From a virus: 49,479 nucleotides of DNA. The position numbers and the translations under genes were made by a program. Position 1 is the stretch's first letter; every line of letters begins with the position of its first letter. Where the stretch lies: IMG/VR virus record IMGVR_UViG_3300036851_000275, positions 1-49,479 of that record; one strand, written 5' to 3'. Shown here piece by piece: positions 37,680-46,373 of this stretch. Below the pieces are notes generated by a model that saw only the letters and a program-made list of their open reading frames with translations, did not search any database and was not told where the DNA came from.

Positions 37680-37858
37680 TCACCGCCCTCCTGGCCTACC
37701 TTCTCGGCGCTCTTGTCGGCCTCGCCATCGTGCTCCTGCTGGCTGAGCGCTTCGCCGTCAAGAGCCGTGAGACCGCCGCGCTGATCACCGATTTCAACGC
37801 TGAGCATCCGCGGCGGCATCTACGCGTGGTGCGTGACGGCGATGGGCAGGCGTCATGA
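37676..37858 (+). CDS. Small membrane protein
   Basis: 60 residues from ATG 37676. One membrane helix (ALLAYLLGALVGLAIVLLLA) and a basic tail. Coupled to both neighbours by ATGA. Confidence 0.55.
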   Translation: MITALLAYLLGALVGLAIVLLLAERFAVKSRETAALITDFNAEHPRRHLRVVRDGDGQAS

Positions 37859-38067
37859 GTGCCGTATGCCATTGCCCGTGCATCAACTGCTCCACCGGCA
37901 ACCACTACATGTGCCACGACTGTCCGGCGCCAAATGCTGAGCAAATGGTCTATGTCGGCGACGGCATCTCAGTCTGCTTGCAGCCGGGCGCGTCATTGAC
38001 TGATGACGAAAAGGCTGCTCTCCGTGAGTACTTCCAGCGACTACGGAACCAGGGGCGGGCGTCATGA
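37855..38067 (+). CDS. Cys-rich small protein
   Basis: 70 residues. CHCPCINCSTGNHYMCHDCP suggests a zinc-binding knuckle. Unknown target. Confidence 0.55.
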   Translation: MSAVCHCPCINCSTGNHYMCHDCPAPNAEQMVYVGDGISVCLQPGASLTDDEKAALREYFQRLRNQGRAS

Positions 38068-38279
38068 GCGGATTGCCGATCGAGATCCTGGCCGGACATC
38101 CACATGCGGGAGAGCGTGGCGTCATGGTCGGAGATGCTGGCGCTAAGCGATTAGGGCTCAAGCGGTTCGCCGATGGCACTGGTCGGCTCGTCGCGCTAGA
38201 GAATTGCCCGCACGGCAATGACGCCTGCTATGTGTTTCCTGGTGACTTCCGCACGGTGTGTGAGCGGAGGCCCCGATGA
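38064..38279 (+). CDS. Hypothetical early protein
   Basis: 71 residues, ATGA-coupled. GAGERGVMVG is not present; the actual motif is HAGERGVMVGDAGAKRLGL. Beta-rich, possibly SH3-like. Function unknown. Confidence 0.5.
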   Translation: MSGLPIEILAGHPHAGERGVMVGDAGAKRLGLKRFADGTGRLVALENCPHGNDACYVFPGDFRTVCERRPR

Positions 38280-38947
38280 GAACCTGGTCGATCGAAGAGT
38301 GTTTCGTGCGCGGCTATTCCCTCGCCGCTGTTGCCGCGCAACACATATTGGACGCGCTATGGCCACCCTTCGATGAGCCTGCGGCTGAGGAGTTCCTGCG
38401 GCGCGACGGTGCGGAACAGGCGGCCGAGCGGGAAGCCGATGATCTCGAAACGTGCTATTTCTGCGGCGATCCGACAGGCAGCATCATAGACACGGACTGC
38501 GGCGCAGAATACGTCTGCGATAAGTGCAGCATCCCAACCGAGCCCGGCCTGACCGACGATGAGCTCGTCGCTGTCCGCGGCTTGATCCAAGAGCGGTATG
38601 AGACTCCTGCCACCGACCACCTGGCAGGGGACAGCGCCGGGGCGGTGAGCGACGTCCCCCGATCGCCCGCCCCGGCGCACCCCAACTGGATCAACTGGGC
38701 GGTGCCGGCCATCTGCGAGGCCTTGACGGCACACACGCCAGAGCTCACGGAATCCGATGCCATCAGATGCGCCGATGAACTGACAGGCACCGTCTGCGGC
38801 AACTTCGACGACTGGCAGGAGTGGCGCGAACACGTCGGCCCGCGTATCGCGGTTGCGCTTGAAAACGGCACCGCCGCAACACCTTTACATCAGATGCGTG
38901 CCGCAGAACAACGCATCGACTCACGCCTCAACAAGTTTCAGAAGTAA
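38276..38947 (+). CDS. Early protein with zinc ribbon
   Basis: 223 residues. ETCYFCGDPTG and EYVCDKCSIP form a CxxC/CxxC zinc ribbon at ~60-85. The C-terminal part is helical (WAVPAICEALTAHTPELTES). No family recognised. Confidence 0.55.
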   Translation: MRTWSIEECFVRGYSLAAVAAQHILDALWPPFDEPAAEEFLRRDGAEQAAEREADDLETCYFCGDPTGSIIDTDCGAEYVCDKCSIPTEPGLTDDELVAVRGLIQERYETPATDHLAGDSAGAVSDVPRSPAPAHPNWINWAVPAICEALTAHTPELTESDAIRCADELTGTVCGNFDDWQEWREHVGPRIAVALENGTAATPLHQMRAAEQRIDSRLNKFQK

Positions 38948-39004
38948 GCGACCCCACCCGTGTCAGCGGATGAGGTCGCACCCACCAGGAAAGGAAGGTT
39001 CCCA

Positions 39005-39142
39005 ATGGGCAAATTGATGATACCGATCTGGAGACCGGAAGACGCTCACGAGGTATATGAACGGGCAGCGACCTATCACACCAGCGCAGCCGCGCTGGTG
39101 CCGGTCGAGCTCGGCAGCCACGAGGTCGTGCGGCGTGGCTAG
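39005..39142 (+). CDS. 45-residue early protein
   Basis: ATG 39005 is set by GGAAAGGAAGG just upstream; a longer frame from 38960 lacks one. Product begins MGKLMIPIWRPEDAHEVYER. It follows a break in the overlap chain (38948-39004, with a GCGACC/GGTCGC hairpin), so a new translation unit starts here. Confidence 0.5.
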   Translation: MGKLMIPIWRPEDAHEVYERAATYHTSAAALVPVELGSHEVVRRG

Positions 39143-39620
39143 TCTCATCGAGCACCTGATCCGCCATGCGCGCCGCTGGGCCGACCTGCCACTCACGTCG
39201 GTGCCGAGCGCTGCCGTGACCGACGACGACACCGCCGAGTGGTCGCGCGACTCCTACTCGCGCGATCTAGACGGCGAGAAGATCGATCCCGCTGATGAGC
39301 AGCCCATCGTTGTCGGCATGCGCCCGCGTACACTGCGCCGACGCCTAGCACTTGCATTCTTCGGCGCGATTCTGGCGGGCTGTGTGCTCGGCACCGGCAT
39401 CGCCCGTGCCGATGTCAATGTGTGCGCCGCCCTCGACGAGTCGCCCACGATCCGCACCGTCGAGCAACTCGTCACCGCGTATGTCATCGACGGGTGGTCG
39501 ACGCATGAGTCAGGGACGATCATTGCCCGCACCGTGCTGGGGATCTGCCCTGAGCACGTCGTGGTGCTGGAGTGTTTCGTGGCCTCCTACAGCAATGGCT
39601 GGCCGGTGGTGGCCAGATGA
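39135..39620 (+). CDS. DUF732-type membrane or secreted protein
   Basis: 161 residues from GTG 39135. A cytoplasmic ~60 residues, one hydrophobic segment (LALAFFGAILAGCVLGTG, ending IARA), then VCAALDESPTIRTVEQLV and ICPEHVVVLECFV. The latter region has the layout and cysteines of DUF732, a family of small mycobacterial exported proteins of unknown function. Rare in an early operon; may alter the host envelope. Confidence 0.6.
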   Translation: MASLIEHLIRHARRWADLPLTSVPSAAVTDDDTAEWSRDSYSRDLDGEKIDPADEQPIVVGMRPRTLRRRLALAFFGAILAGCVLGTGIARADVNVCAALDESPTIRTVEQLVTAYVIDGWSTHESGTIIARTVLGICPEHVVVLECFVASYSNGWPVVAR

Positions 39621-39901
39621 GCAACACCGCCGAGACTCCCAACCGGCTGCACATGAACCACGGTAGCGACTTCAAAGCTTCCTTCGGTGCGGTCTGCGGC
39701 GCGTTCGCCAAACCTCACGTACCGGGCAATGGTCATAACCAAGAGATGGTGAGAGTGCTGTTCGCTTACGGGCTTTCGCTCGAGCTGACTCGCGCAACGG
39801 CTATTGAGTTGGCGCGCCGGCTGCCTGAGGCGGTGGCAGCGCTGCCGATCGAACCCGGCGCGGATTGTGGTGGAGCTGTGTGGACAGGAGAGGGCGTGTA
39901 A
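39617..39901 (+). CDS. Hypothetical early protein
   Basis: 94 residues, ATGA-coupled. Helical C-terminal half (GLSLELTRATAIELARRLPE). Unknown. Confidence 0.5.
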   Translation: MSNTAETPNRLHMNHGSDFKASFGAVCGAFAKPHVPGNGHNQEMVRVLFAYGLSLELTRATAIELARRLPEAVAALPIEPGADCGGAVWTGEGV

Positions 39902-40212
39902 TGGCCACCTACATCTCCGGTCCAATGACGGGGCTGCCGCAGTTCAACTACCCGGCATTTGTTTACGCCGCAACAGTTTTGCGGGCGCAAGGAGTCGACG
40001 CAAGGTCACCACACGAGATTGCCGACGGTTGCGACGAAAGCTGCGAGCACCCCTGGGAATGGTATATGCGCCGTGCCCTGCGGATGCTCCTCGAATGCGA
40101 CGAGATCGTGTTGCTGTCCGGATGGAAGGAGTCGCTACGCGCATGTTTTGAGCGCACTGTCGCCGAGTTGTTTGGCATGCCCGTTCGTGAATGGGAGGGC
40201 TCGGCTTCATGA
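39901..40212 (+). CDS. DUF4406 (nucleoside deoxyribosyltransferase-like) protein
   Basis: 103 residues, starting MATYISGPMTGLPQFNYPAF, with ALRMLLECDEIVLLSGWKES. This is the DUF4406 pattern common in phages, related to nucleoside 2-deoxyribosyltransferases. It may modify nucleotides or sense nucleotide derivatives during infection. The reaction is not established. Confidence 0.75.
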   Translation: MATYISGPMTGLPQFNYPAFVYAATVLRAQGVDARSPHEIADGCDESCEHPWEWYMRRALRMLLECDEIVLLSGWKESLRACFERTVAELFGMPVREWEGSAS

Positions 40213-40370
40213 CTGCCCAGAGTGATCTGGCCCGCCGCATGCGCGAAGCAGCAGACACGCTCCGTGAGGCCAACAAGGCGTACGACTTCCAACCTGGCTA
40301 CGGCGTGTGGAATCCGTTGCAACTCCGCAGAGAAGCCGATGTTCTTGAGAAGCCGGAGGTGTCGGAATAG
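40209..40370 (+). CDS. 53-residue early protein
   Basis: ATGA-coupled on both sides. RRMREAADTLREANKAYDF and NPLQLRREADVLEK are helices common in small phage proteins. Unknown. Confidence 0.5.
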   Translation: MTAQSDLARRMREAADTLREANKAYDFQPGYGVWNPLQLRREADVLEKPEVSE

Positions 40371-40780
40371 TGCCTGCTATCAAAGGGCGGGCACAGCGCC
40401 CACACTCCACTCCGCGATCGCGTGGCGATGACAGGTGGCAGATGCACGCTGCGTGCGTAGACGCTAACCCCAGCATTTTTTTCGATCCTGACCGCTACAC
40501 CGACGCGCTTGCTGTGTGCGCGCAGTGCCCTGTCAAGGATCCGTGCCGCGAACTCGGTCAGGAACAGCCTGCTGGCGGTGTGTGGGGTGGGCTGGTGCAC
40601 CAGGGTGCCCGGCGGGGTGAACGTTTTCCGATACAGAAGGTTTCGCCGCCGCACGGCACTGATGCCCGTTATTCGCAGCATCGGCGTGAGGGTGAGGAGC
40701 CTTGTACTGCTTGCGTTGCTGCGCATTCGGCGAAGTGGTCACCGGGCGGACGGTCTAAGACGAGGCGGTGGGGCGTATGA
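40370..40780 (+). CDS. WhiB-family regulator
   Basis: 136 residues from GTG. Four cysteines (29, 50, 53, 59; AVCAQCPVKDPCRE) bind an Fe-S cluster, and GGVWGGL is the family's turn. WhiB proteins contact the host sigma factor. Phage copies (for example in TM4) can block the host WhiB2 programme. A C-terminal extension with CTACVAAHSAKW is a possible extra metal site. Confidence 0.85.
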   Translation: MPAIKGRAQRPHSTPRSRGDDRWQMHAACVDANPSIFFDPDRYTDALAVCAQCPVKDPCRELGQEQPAGGVWGGLVHQGARRGERFPIQKVSPPHGTDARYSQHRREGEEPCTACVAAHSAKWSPGGRSKTRRWGV

Positions 40781-41001
40781 ACCTTGACACCATTCGCGCG
40801 TTGCTCGGCGTCCTAGGCGGTTTGGCGGCTGGCACCGCGATCGTCGCGCTGCTCTACCTGGGCCCCACGGTATTCGGGGTCGCACTCGCCGTCAGCATGG
40901 CGTGCGTGCTCGGTATTGATCTTGTCAGGGCTTTGCAGGCTGAGCGGGCGCGTAAATGGGAGTACCGCGAAGAAGTGTGGGCGCGGAGGCTAGGCCGATG
41001 A
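40777..41001 (+). CDS. Small membrane protein
   Basis: 74 residues. Two hydrophobic stretches (LLGVLGGLAAGTAIVALLYL, TVFGVALAVSMACVLGI), charged C-terminus. Coupled to WhiB by ATGA. Confidence 0.55.
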   Translation: MNLDTIRALLGVLGGLAAGTAIVALLYLGPTVFGVALAVSMACVLGIDLVRALQAERARKWEYREEVWARRLGR

Positions 41002-41132
41002 GTCACGAACACGAGCGCATCGAATGGCGGCGAGCGGTCGACTCGATGACCGAAATGGACCGTGTCGCAACGCAGATAGATGTGCGTGCCGCGATGGGTC
41101 TATGCGGCGATCGGGAGGACGCCAATGAGTGA
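40998..41132 (+). CDS. 44-residue early protein
   Basis: ATG 40998 to TGA 41132, product begins MSHEHERIEWRRAVDSMTEM. Contains the next gene's SD (GGGAGG) in its end. Unknown. Confidence 0.5.
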   Translation: MSHEHERIEWRRAVDSMTEMDRVATQIDVRAAMGLCGDREDANE

Positions 41133-41340
41133 CATCGGCTCCAGGGTGTCCCAGTCCCTCGCGACCATGAACTACGAGGAACGCCGAGCGTATTCAAAGG
41201 GCCTTTCCAACGCTTACGGGGATGTGTTCAAGACCTTCGCTGAGGCTTTCACCAGCAGCCAAGCCGACCTGCACACGGTCTTCACGAAGATCAAAGCGGA
41301 CTGGGATGACGTACGTAATAAGCAGGAGGGGGTTCTGTGA
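41125..41340 (+). CDS. Hypothetical protein before exonuclease
   Basis: 71 residues with GGGAGG upstream. Helical (EERRAYSKGLSNAYGDVFKT). Coupled to the exonuclease gene; might be a partner of it. Confidence 0.5.
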   Translation: MSDIGSRVSQSLATMNYEERRAYSKGLSNAYGDVFKTFAEAFTSSQADLHTVFTKIKADWDDVRNKQEGVL

Positions 41341-42011
41341 CACTGACCATCCACCCCGACCTCATCCAAGGTAGCGATGAGTGGCTCGAGCAGCGCCGGG
41401 GGATCGTCACCGCGTCCGTTGTTGGGAGGCTCATCACGCCGAAAACCATTCGGTCAGCGGATAATCCGGAATCGCGCAGCCTAATTACGCTACTCGCGGC
41501 CGAACGTATCACCGGATGGACGGAACCTAGCTACGTGAGTGATGACATGCTGCGTGGCCTTGATGACGAGCCGCGTGCGCGCGATAAGTACGCCAAACAC
41601 TACGCCCCGGTCGCAGAAGCCGGCCTCATGGTCGAGGACCGCTGGGGTTTTCGGATCGGTTACAGCCCAGACGGTTTAGTTGGCGACAACGGGCTGATCG
41701 AGGTCAAATCACGGCGACCCAAGATCCAGTTGGCGACCATACTCGCCGACGAGGTTCCCATAGAAACCGTCGCCCAGCTCCAATGCGCACTGCTGGTGTC
41801 CGGGCGCGAATGGATCGATTATGTGTCGTACTGCGGCGGCATGCCTATGTGGGTTAAACGTGTTTACCCACAACAGAACTGGGCTGAAGCGATCGTTGAG
41901 GCCGTCACCGTGTTCGAGGAGAACGTGGCCGAAATGATCCGCACTTACCAGGCATTGACCGCCGGTCTACATCCAACTGAGCGAACGGTTGAGCAGGAGA
42001 TGATCGTGTGA
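41337..42011 (+). CDS. YqaJ/lambda-exonuclease-type recombination nuclease
   Basis: 224 residues from GTG. SDEWLEQRRGIVTASVVGR, then FRIGYSPDGLVGDNGLIEVK carries the D...E-x-K catalytic core of YqaJ nucleases, which resect double-stranded ends 5'-to-3' to give single strands for annealing. Coupled to the gene at 42008, its likely partner. Confidence 0.85.
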   Translation: MTLTIHPDLIQGSDEWLEQRRGIVTASVVGRLITPKTIRSADNPESRSLITLLAAERITGWTEPSYVSDDMLRGLDDEPRARDKYAKHYAPVAEAGLMVEDRWGFRIGYSPDGLVGDNGLIEVKSRRPKIQLATILADEVPIETVAQLQCALLVSGREWIDYVSYCGGMPMWVKRVYPQQNWAEAIVEAVTVFEENVAEMIRTYQALTAGLHPTERTVEQEMIV

Positions 42012-42745
42012 ATGCCCCAATAGATATAACCGAAACTCTTGCCCCGAAGTCTGACCAGCTCAACGCCGACGATCTCATGGCCGGGCCGCGTACCGTCACC
42101 ATCACTGCGGTCAGTCGGGGAGACGCCGATCAGCCAGTGAACGTCACTACCGCCGAGTTCGGAGACGGCCGACCGTTCAAGCCATGCAAGTCCATGCGTC
42201 GGGTTATGGTCGCGGCTTGGGGGCCTGACGCATCCATTTATGTTGGTCGACGCATGACCCTCTACCGGGACGAGAAGGTGCGATTCGGCGGCCAGGATGT
42301 CGGCGGTATCCGCATCAGTCACCTGTCCCACATCGACAAACGTCTCTCGATAGCACTCACCGTAACCCGCGGTAAACGTGCACCATTCGTGGTCGTACCG
42401 CTACCAGATAAGCCCGCACACGTCGCCTCGGATACAGGAAATATGTCCACGGAGACGCGGAAGAAGTGGGAGAAGGCGATGTTCGCCGCACTCAATGACG
42501 GTGACTGCGCTGATCGTAACGACCAGCTCATCGTCATCACCGCACTAGCGGGCCGCAGTTTCACCGAGATTCCAGAGCACCGCGACGGCATCACTGACGA
42601 CGAACTCCGTGCAGTTGTGGGGACATTGGCTGATTGGAAGAAGGCGGGGAGGCTGGGCCCGGCTATCACCGATGTCATCACTTCGTACGTCGAGTTCGAG
42701 GCGGCGTCGGTCGATACCAACACCGACGAGGACGGTGACCCGTGA
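42008..42745 (+). CDS. Recombination partner, probable ssDNA-binding protein
   Basis: 245 residues from GTG. PRTVTITAVSRGDADQPVNV, RPFKPCKSMRRVMVAAWGPD, GQDVGGIRISHLSHID are shared with proteins beside YqaJ nucleases in many phages. No RecT, Erf or Sak signature is seen. An OB-fold ssDNA-binding or annealing role is inferred from context. Confidence 0.5.
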   Translation: MNAPIDITETLAPKSDQLNADDLMAGPRTVTITAVSRGDADQPVNVTTAEFGDGRPFKPCKSMRRVMVAAWGPDASIYVGRRMTLYRDEKVRFGGQDVGGIRISHLSHIDKRLSIALTVTRGKRAPFVVVPLPDKPAHVASDTGNMSTETRKKWEKAMFAALNDGDCADRNDQLIVITALAGRSFTEIPEHRDGITDDELRAVVGTLADWKKAGRLGPAITDVITSYVEFEAASVDTNTDEDGDP

Positions 42746-42963
42746 GGACGCCCGCTGAGCATTACCAGGAAGCCGACCGCCTCTTGTCCGAAATCGCTGG
42801 TGAGGACATGACTTTGCCGTTCGTTCGACACAAACTGCTACGCGCTGACGTGCACGCGAAGCTCGCCCAGTGCTCGGAATGGCCCGTCGACGCTGAGTTT
42901 TACGAAGGCTACGCGCCGTATCCCGAGGTCGCTACCCGCCAACCGACAGGAGATCGACTGTGA
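42742..42963 (+). CDS. Hypothetical early protein
   Basis: 73 residues from GTG. HYQEADRLLSEIAGEDM, then LRADVHAKLAQCSE. Helical; unknown. Confidence 0.5.
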   Translation: MRTPAEHYQEADRLLSEIAGEDMTLPFVRHKLLRADVHAKLAQCSEWPVDAEFYEGYAPYPEVATRQPTGDRL

Positions 42964-43706
42964 CCATTACCGTTTCGACAGCGAAGCTGATCGACACGTT
43001 GACTGACGCGTTGCAGACAGCGGACAACGCGGTCGGCGGCGTGCACCTGGCGACACATCGTGCGCCGTGGCGCGACGAACCCGGCAACGTCGACCTGCTG
43101 GCGTTCACCTCCACGGACCGATACACCGTTGGGCACACGTGGATTCCGGTCGATGGGCAGCTGGTGGCGTCGGTATGGCCGGTCGAGAACGCTGCCACCG
43201 TGTTGACGATCTGCAAGAGCCTGCTGTCGAGGCGCGGTAAGGAACACACGGTCGACATCGATTTAACGCACGCTGAGCCGCTCCCAGACGCCGAGGACGA
43301 TGAGAACCCCGGCTGGGTGGTGACGCTGTCGGAGACTCCAGCGTTGTTCGCCTCGGACACGGAGTTTCAGTTCCACGCTCACCCGGAGGACAAGTTCCCG
43401 ATCCGTAGCATGCGGCGTGTTTTGCGGTTCGCGGAGTACCCGTTCAGTGAGGATGAGGAGCCGCTGGAGGAGACGGCGCTGACGTTGTGGAGCCCGGGGA
43501 TTCTCGCTCCGTTGGTGGCGGTGGCGAAGCGCCGCAAGATGAGCATGCAGTTCTTCCGGTCGTCGTTCCGCCGCCTGCAGGTGGTGCAGATCGGGGACAC
43601 GTGGCTGGGTGCGGCGATTCCAGGGACGCCGCTGCCGGGTGAGCATGGCGAGCAGCCGTCGATAGAACCGATCTTCGCCGAGTTCGACCTGGTCGGTGCG
43701 GAATGA
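42960..43706 (+). CDS. DnaN-like sliding clamp
   Basis: 248 residues from GTG. LLAFTSTDRYTVGHTWIPVD resembles the clamp's T/S-DR-Y motif, and the end MQFFRSSFRRLQVVQIGDTW the clamp's last strands. Shorter than the three-domain bacterial clamp (~370), so two domains or diverged. It would tether polymerase or nucleases; it stands between exonuclease and RusA. Confidence 0.5.
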   Translation: MTITVSTAKLIDTLTDALQTADNAVGGVHLATHRAPWRDEPGNVDLLAFTSTDRYTVGHTWIPVDGQLVASVWPVENAATVLTICKSLLSRRGKEHTVDIDLTHAEPLPDAEDDENPGWVVTLSETPALFASDTEFQFHAHPEDKFPIRSMRRVLRFAEYPFSEDEEPLEETALTLWSPGILAPLVAVAKRRKMSMQFFRSSFRRLQVVQIGDTWLGAAIPGTPLPGEHGEQPSIEPIFAEFDLVGAE

Positions 43707-44188
43707 CTCAGCCGGGGATCTTCGACGCGCCGGTTGAGGCGGAGTCCGCGCTGCTGGACGCCGGATTCACGTCGCTGCAGTTCTTCGTGCCAGGCGATCC
43801 CGCTCCCCAAGGGTCCAAGCGCGCGTTCCGTAATCAGCACACCGGCCGCATTCAGCTCACGGAGTCGAGTAAGAAGGTGGGGCCGTGGCGCGAACGCATC
43901 GCGATCGCGGCGCACAACGCCATGTGTAGCGGGGCGGTGTTCGACGGTGCCGTGTCCGTGTGCCTGAATTTTGTTCTCCCACGGCCGAAGTCGGCACCGA
44001 AGCGGAGCACTCCTCCGGCGGTGAAACGGCCAGATTTGGACAAGCTGATCAGATCGTGCCTTGACGCCATCACTGGTGTGGTGATTTCCGATGACTCGCG
44101 GGTGATCAGTCTCAGCGCCTACAAGCGGATCGCTGAGATCGGTGAGACGGCTGGAGTGGAGGTTCGAGTGGAAGGTGAAGGAGCATGA
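43703..44188 (+). CDS. RusA-type Holliday junction resolvase
   Basis: 161 residues. DPAPQGSKRAFRNQ, VLPRPKSAPKRS and KRPDLDKLIRSCLDAITGVV with ISDDSRV give the RusA acidic catalytic residues. Resolves branched DNA before packaging. The DUF1508-like gene is coupled downstream. Confidence 0.85.
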   Translation: MTQPGIFDAPVEAESALLDAGFTSLQFFVPGDPAPQGSKRAFRNQHTGRIQLTESSKKVGPWRERIAIAAHNAMCSGAVFDGAVSVCLNFVLPRPKSAPKRSTPPAVKRPDLDKLIRSCLDAITGVVISDDSRVISLSAYKRIAEIGETAGVEVRVEGEGA

Positions 44189-44409
44189 TTCGCGCAATTA
44201 TCAAACCGTCTCGCAGCATGTTCGGCGGACGCAGGCAATGGAAGTTCGAGATCCGCGCCACCAACGGCGAACGCATCGACCCACGCGAAACCTACGCCAA
44301 CCGTGAGGACTTGATCGAAACACTGGAGACACTGTTCGGCGGTCAAATAGTCGAGCTCGTAATCATGGACCGCCACGGCAACGTCGAGGATCGGCGGCAG
44401 CTGCGGTGA
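44185..44409 (+). CDS. DUF1508-like small protein
   Basis: 74 residues. WKFEIRATNGERIDPRETYA, EDLIETLETLFG follows the DUF1508 (YegP-like) pattern loosely. Function unknown. Confidence 0.45.
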   Translation: MIRAIIKPSRSMFGGRRQWKFEIRATNGERIDPRETYANREDLIETLETLFGGQIVELVIMDRHGNVEDRRQLR

Positions 44410-44540
44410 AGGTCACGCTGACGCTCACACCTAGTGAGGCTGAGGCGACGCTGGCCTGTGCGGGTGGGGTGCCGACTGTGGTGCGGCAGAAGCTTGTAGC
44501 GGCGATTGTGGCGGCGATGCCGAAGCGGAGGAAGCGATGA
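44406..44540 (+). CDS. 44-residue early protein
   Basis: GTG to TGA, product begins MKVTLTLTPSEAEATLACAG and ends in basic residues. Overlaps on both sides. Confidence 0.5.
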   Translation: MKVTLTLTPSEAEATLACAGGVPTVVRQKLVAAIVAAMPKRRKR

Positions 44541-44620
44541 GCACCGCCGTCGACGTGTACGTGAGAGTGTTGCGCGTTGATGCCGCTAATGCGCACGCCG
44601 GCGAGGTTGACCAGTGCTGA
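44537..44620 (+). CDS. Possible 27-residue peptide
   Basis: ATGA start, ends inside the methyltransferase start. MSTAVDVYVRVLRVDAANAH. Fits the overlap chain, too short to be sure. Confidence 0.35.
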   Translation: MSTAVDVYVRVLRVDAANAHAGEVDQC

Positions 44621-46134
44621 CACTCACGGACCTGTTCTGCGGTGCTGGCGGCAGTTCCACTGGCGCGATCGCCGTGCCGGGCGTCGATGTTCGGATGGCA
44701 TCTAACCATTGGGATCTGGCGATCGAGACTCACAACACAAACCATCCGACCACAGATCACCTGTGCGCCAACCTGTCCCAGGTCGATCCGCGCTATTTCC
44801 CCAGAACCGACATCCTTTGGGCCAGCCCGGAATGCACCAACCACAGTGTCGCCAAGGGACGCCGCCGCGTCGACGCGCAACCGGACTTGTTCGGCGAGAC
44901 ACTTCCTGGTGCCGCGGCAGAGCGATCCCGTGCCACTATTTGGGATGTTCCGCGGTTCGCGGAGGTCCACCGCTATGAAGCGGTGATCGTTGAGAACGTT
45001 GTCGACGCGTGGCATTGGGAGCCGTTCCGGGCGTGGCTGATGGCGATGGACAGTCTTGGCTACGAGCACCATGTGGTGTTCCTCAACTCCATGCATGCCC
45101 AAGCCTTCGGCGTTGGTGCGCCGCAGTCCCGCGACCGAATCTACATTGTGTTCTGGCGCAGCGGAAACACTGCACCCGAATTGGTCCGGGTCACCCGCCC
45201 AAACGCTGTCTGCCCGGCATGCGGGCCAGTCCGGGCCATGCAGGTGTGGAAGCGTCCGGACCGCGCACCGTGGGGCCGGTACCGCGCCCAGTACGTCCAT
45301 CGGTGCCCGAGCATGAAGTGCCACAATCAGATCCTCGAACCGGCGTACCGGCCAGCGGCCGACATCATCGACTGGGCACTGCTGGGACAGCGGATCGGTG
45401 ACCGCGACAAGCCGCTCGCCGCCAAGACGCTGGCCCGCATTGAAGCCGGGATTGAGAAGTACTGGGGACCGTTTCTGACCGAACACGTCCACGAGTACCG
45501 AACTCGTGGCATTGACAAGGCGCTGAGCACAGTAACCGCTGGTGGCCATCACTTCGGACTCGCTGTGCCAGTCGAGGGCCGCAACGGCAAAGCCGCCGCA
45601 CCCGTTGGCGGGCCGCTCCGCACGCAGACCGCCCGTAATGAGACAGGTCTGGCGTTCATTGCGGAACTGCGCGGCGGCGGATCGAAACACCGACCGATTA
45701 CCCGACCAGTGGCCACCGTCACGGCGGACGGTAATCACCACGGTCTGGTGACGTCGTATTACGGCAACGGGTCCACAAAGCCGACCGGCGAGGCGCTATC
45801 GACCGTCACCTCGGTGGAGCGTCACGCGCTGCTGATGCGGAACAACAGCAGCAAGGGTGACGGCTCCGAAATGACAACCCCCGTCACCGAAGTCATCCGC
45901 ACCGTCACCACTGCTGGTCACCAATCCCTGCTGTCTGGTCCGACACTGAATCTTGACGACGTCCTGTTTCGGATGCTTGAGCCGCATGAGATCGCGGCGG
46001 CGATGGATTTCCCAGCGGATTACGTGATCCTCGGCAACAAGCGGGAGAAGGTCCGCCAGGCCGGTAACGCTGTGACCCCGCCAGCTGCAAGGGATCTCGT
46101 CGGGGTTGTCGCTGAATCACTGGGGGTGGCATGA
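44614..46134 (+). CDS. C5-cytosine DNA methyltransferase
   Basis: 506 residues from GTG. Motif I LTDLFCGAGGSSTGA, motif IV ASPECTNHS (catalytic Cys; Glu instead of the usual Pro before it), motif VI VIVENVVDAW, motif VIII QSRDRIYIVFW, motif X KVRQAGNAVTPPAARD. A CPACG...CPSMKC zinc-ribbon insertion sits near residues 195-230. From ~303 five spaced copies of L-S-T-V-T-x-x-x-H-H-x-L occupy the target-recognition region. No partner restriction enzyme is nearby, so it probably protects phage DNA or alters host marks. Confidence 0.9.
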   Translation: MLTLTDLFCGAGGSSTGAIAVPGVDVRMASNHWDLAIETHNTNHPTTDHLCANLSQVDPRYFPRTDILWASPECTNHSVAKGRRRVDAQPDLFGETLPGAAAERSRATIWDVPRFAEVHRYEAVIVENVVDAWHWEPFRAWLMAMDSLGYEHHVVFLNSMHAQAFGVGAPQSRDRIYIVFWRSGNTAPELVRVTRPNAVCPACGPVRAMQVWKRPDRAPWGRYRAQYVHRCPSMKCHNQILEPAYRPAADIIDWALLGQRIGDRDKPLAAKTLARIEAGIEKYWGPFLTEHVHEYRTRGIDKALSTVTAGGHHFGLAVPVEGRNGKAAAPVGGPLRTQTARNETGLAFIAELRGGGSKHRPITRPVATVTADGNHHGLVTSYYGNGSTKPTGEALSTVTSVERHALLMRNNSSKGDGSEMTTPVTEVIRTVTTAGHQSLLSGPTLNLDDVLFRMLEPHEIAAAMDFPADYVILGNKREKVRQAGNAVTPPAARDLVGVVAESLGVA

Positions 46135-46373
46135 GCACCCGTGCTCTCACCAGTCCTCCGACGGTTCTGCGCCGGCTGCTGGAGGCCGATCGTGTCTCTG
46201 CCCGTAGTGCGCTCCCGCCTGATCCTGATGCGTGGTTGGTGTTTCTCTGCCGGCGGTGCGATAGGCCGTTTCGTTTACAGGGGATAGCGCGGTGTTGCGT
46301 CGCGTGTGTGAGCGCTGCGGCTCGGGCGGGGGTAGTGGGGAGTGAATGGATCGGGGAGGTTAGCGGATCATGA
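46131..46373 (+). CDS. Small zinc-ribbon protein
   Basis: 80 residues, ATGA-coupled. FLCRRCDRPFRLQGIARCCV has two CxxC-type pairs. Unknown. Confidence 0.5.
   Translation: MSTRALTSPPTVLRRLLEADRVSARSALPPDPDAWLVFLCRRCDRPFRLQGIARCCVACVSAAARAGVVGSEWIGEVSGS

Noticed and set aside
44431-45741. 436-residue minus-strand frame opposite the methyltransferase
   Set aside because: The plus strand carries all C5 methyltransferase motifs.
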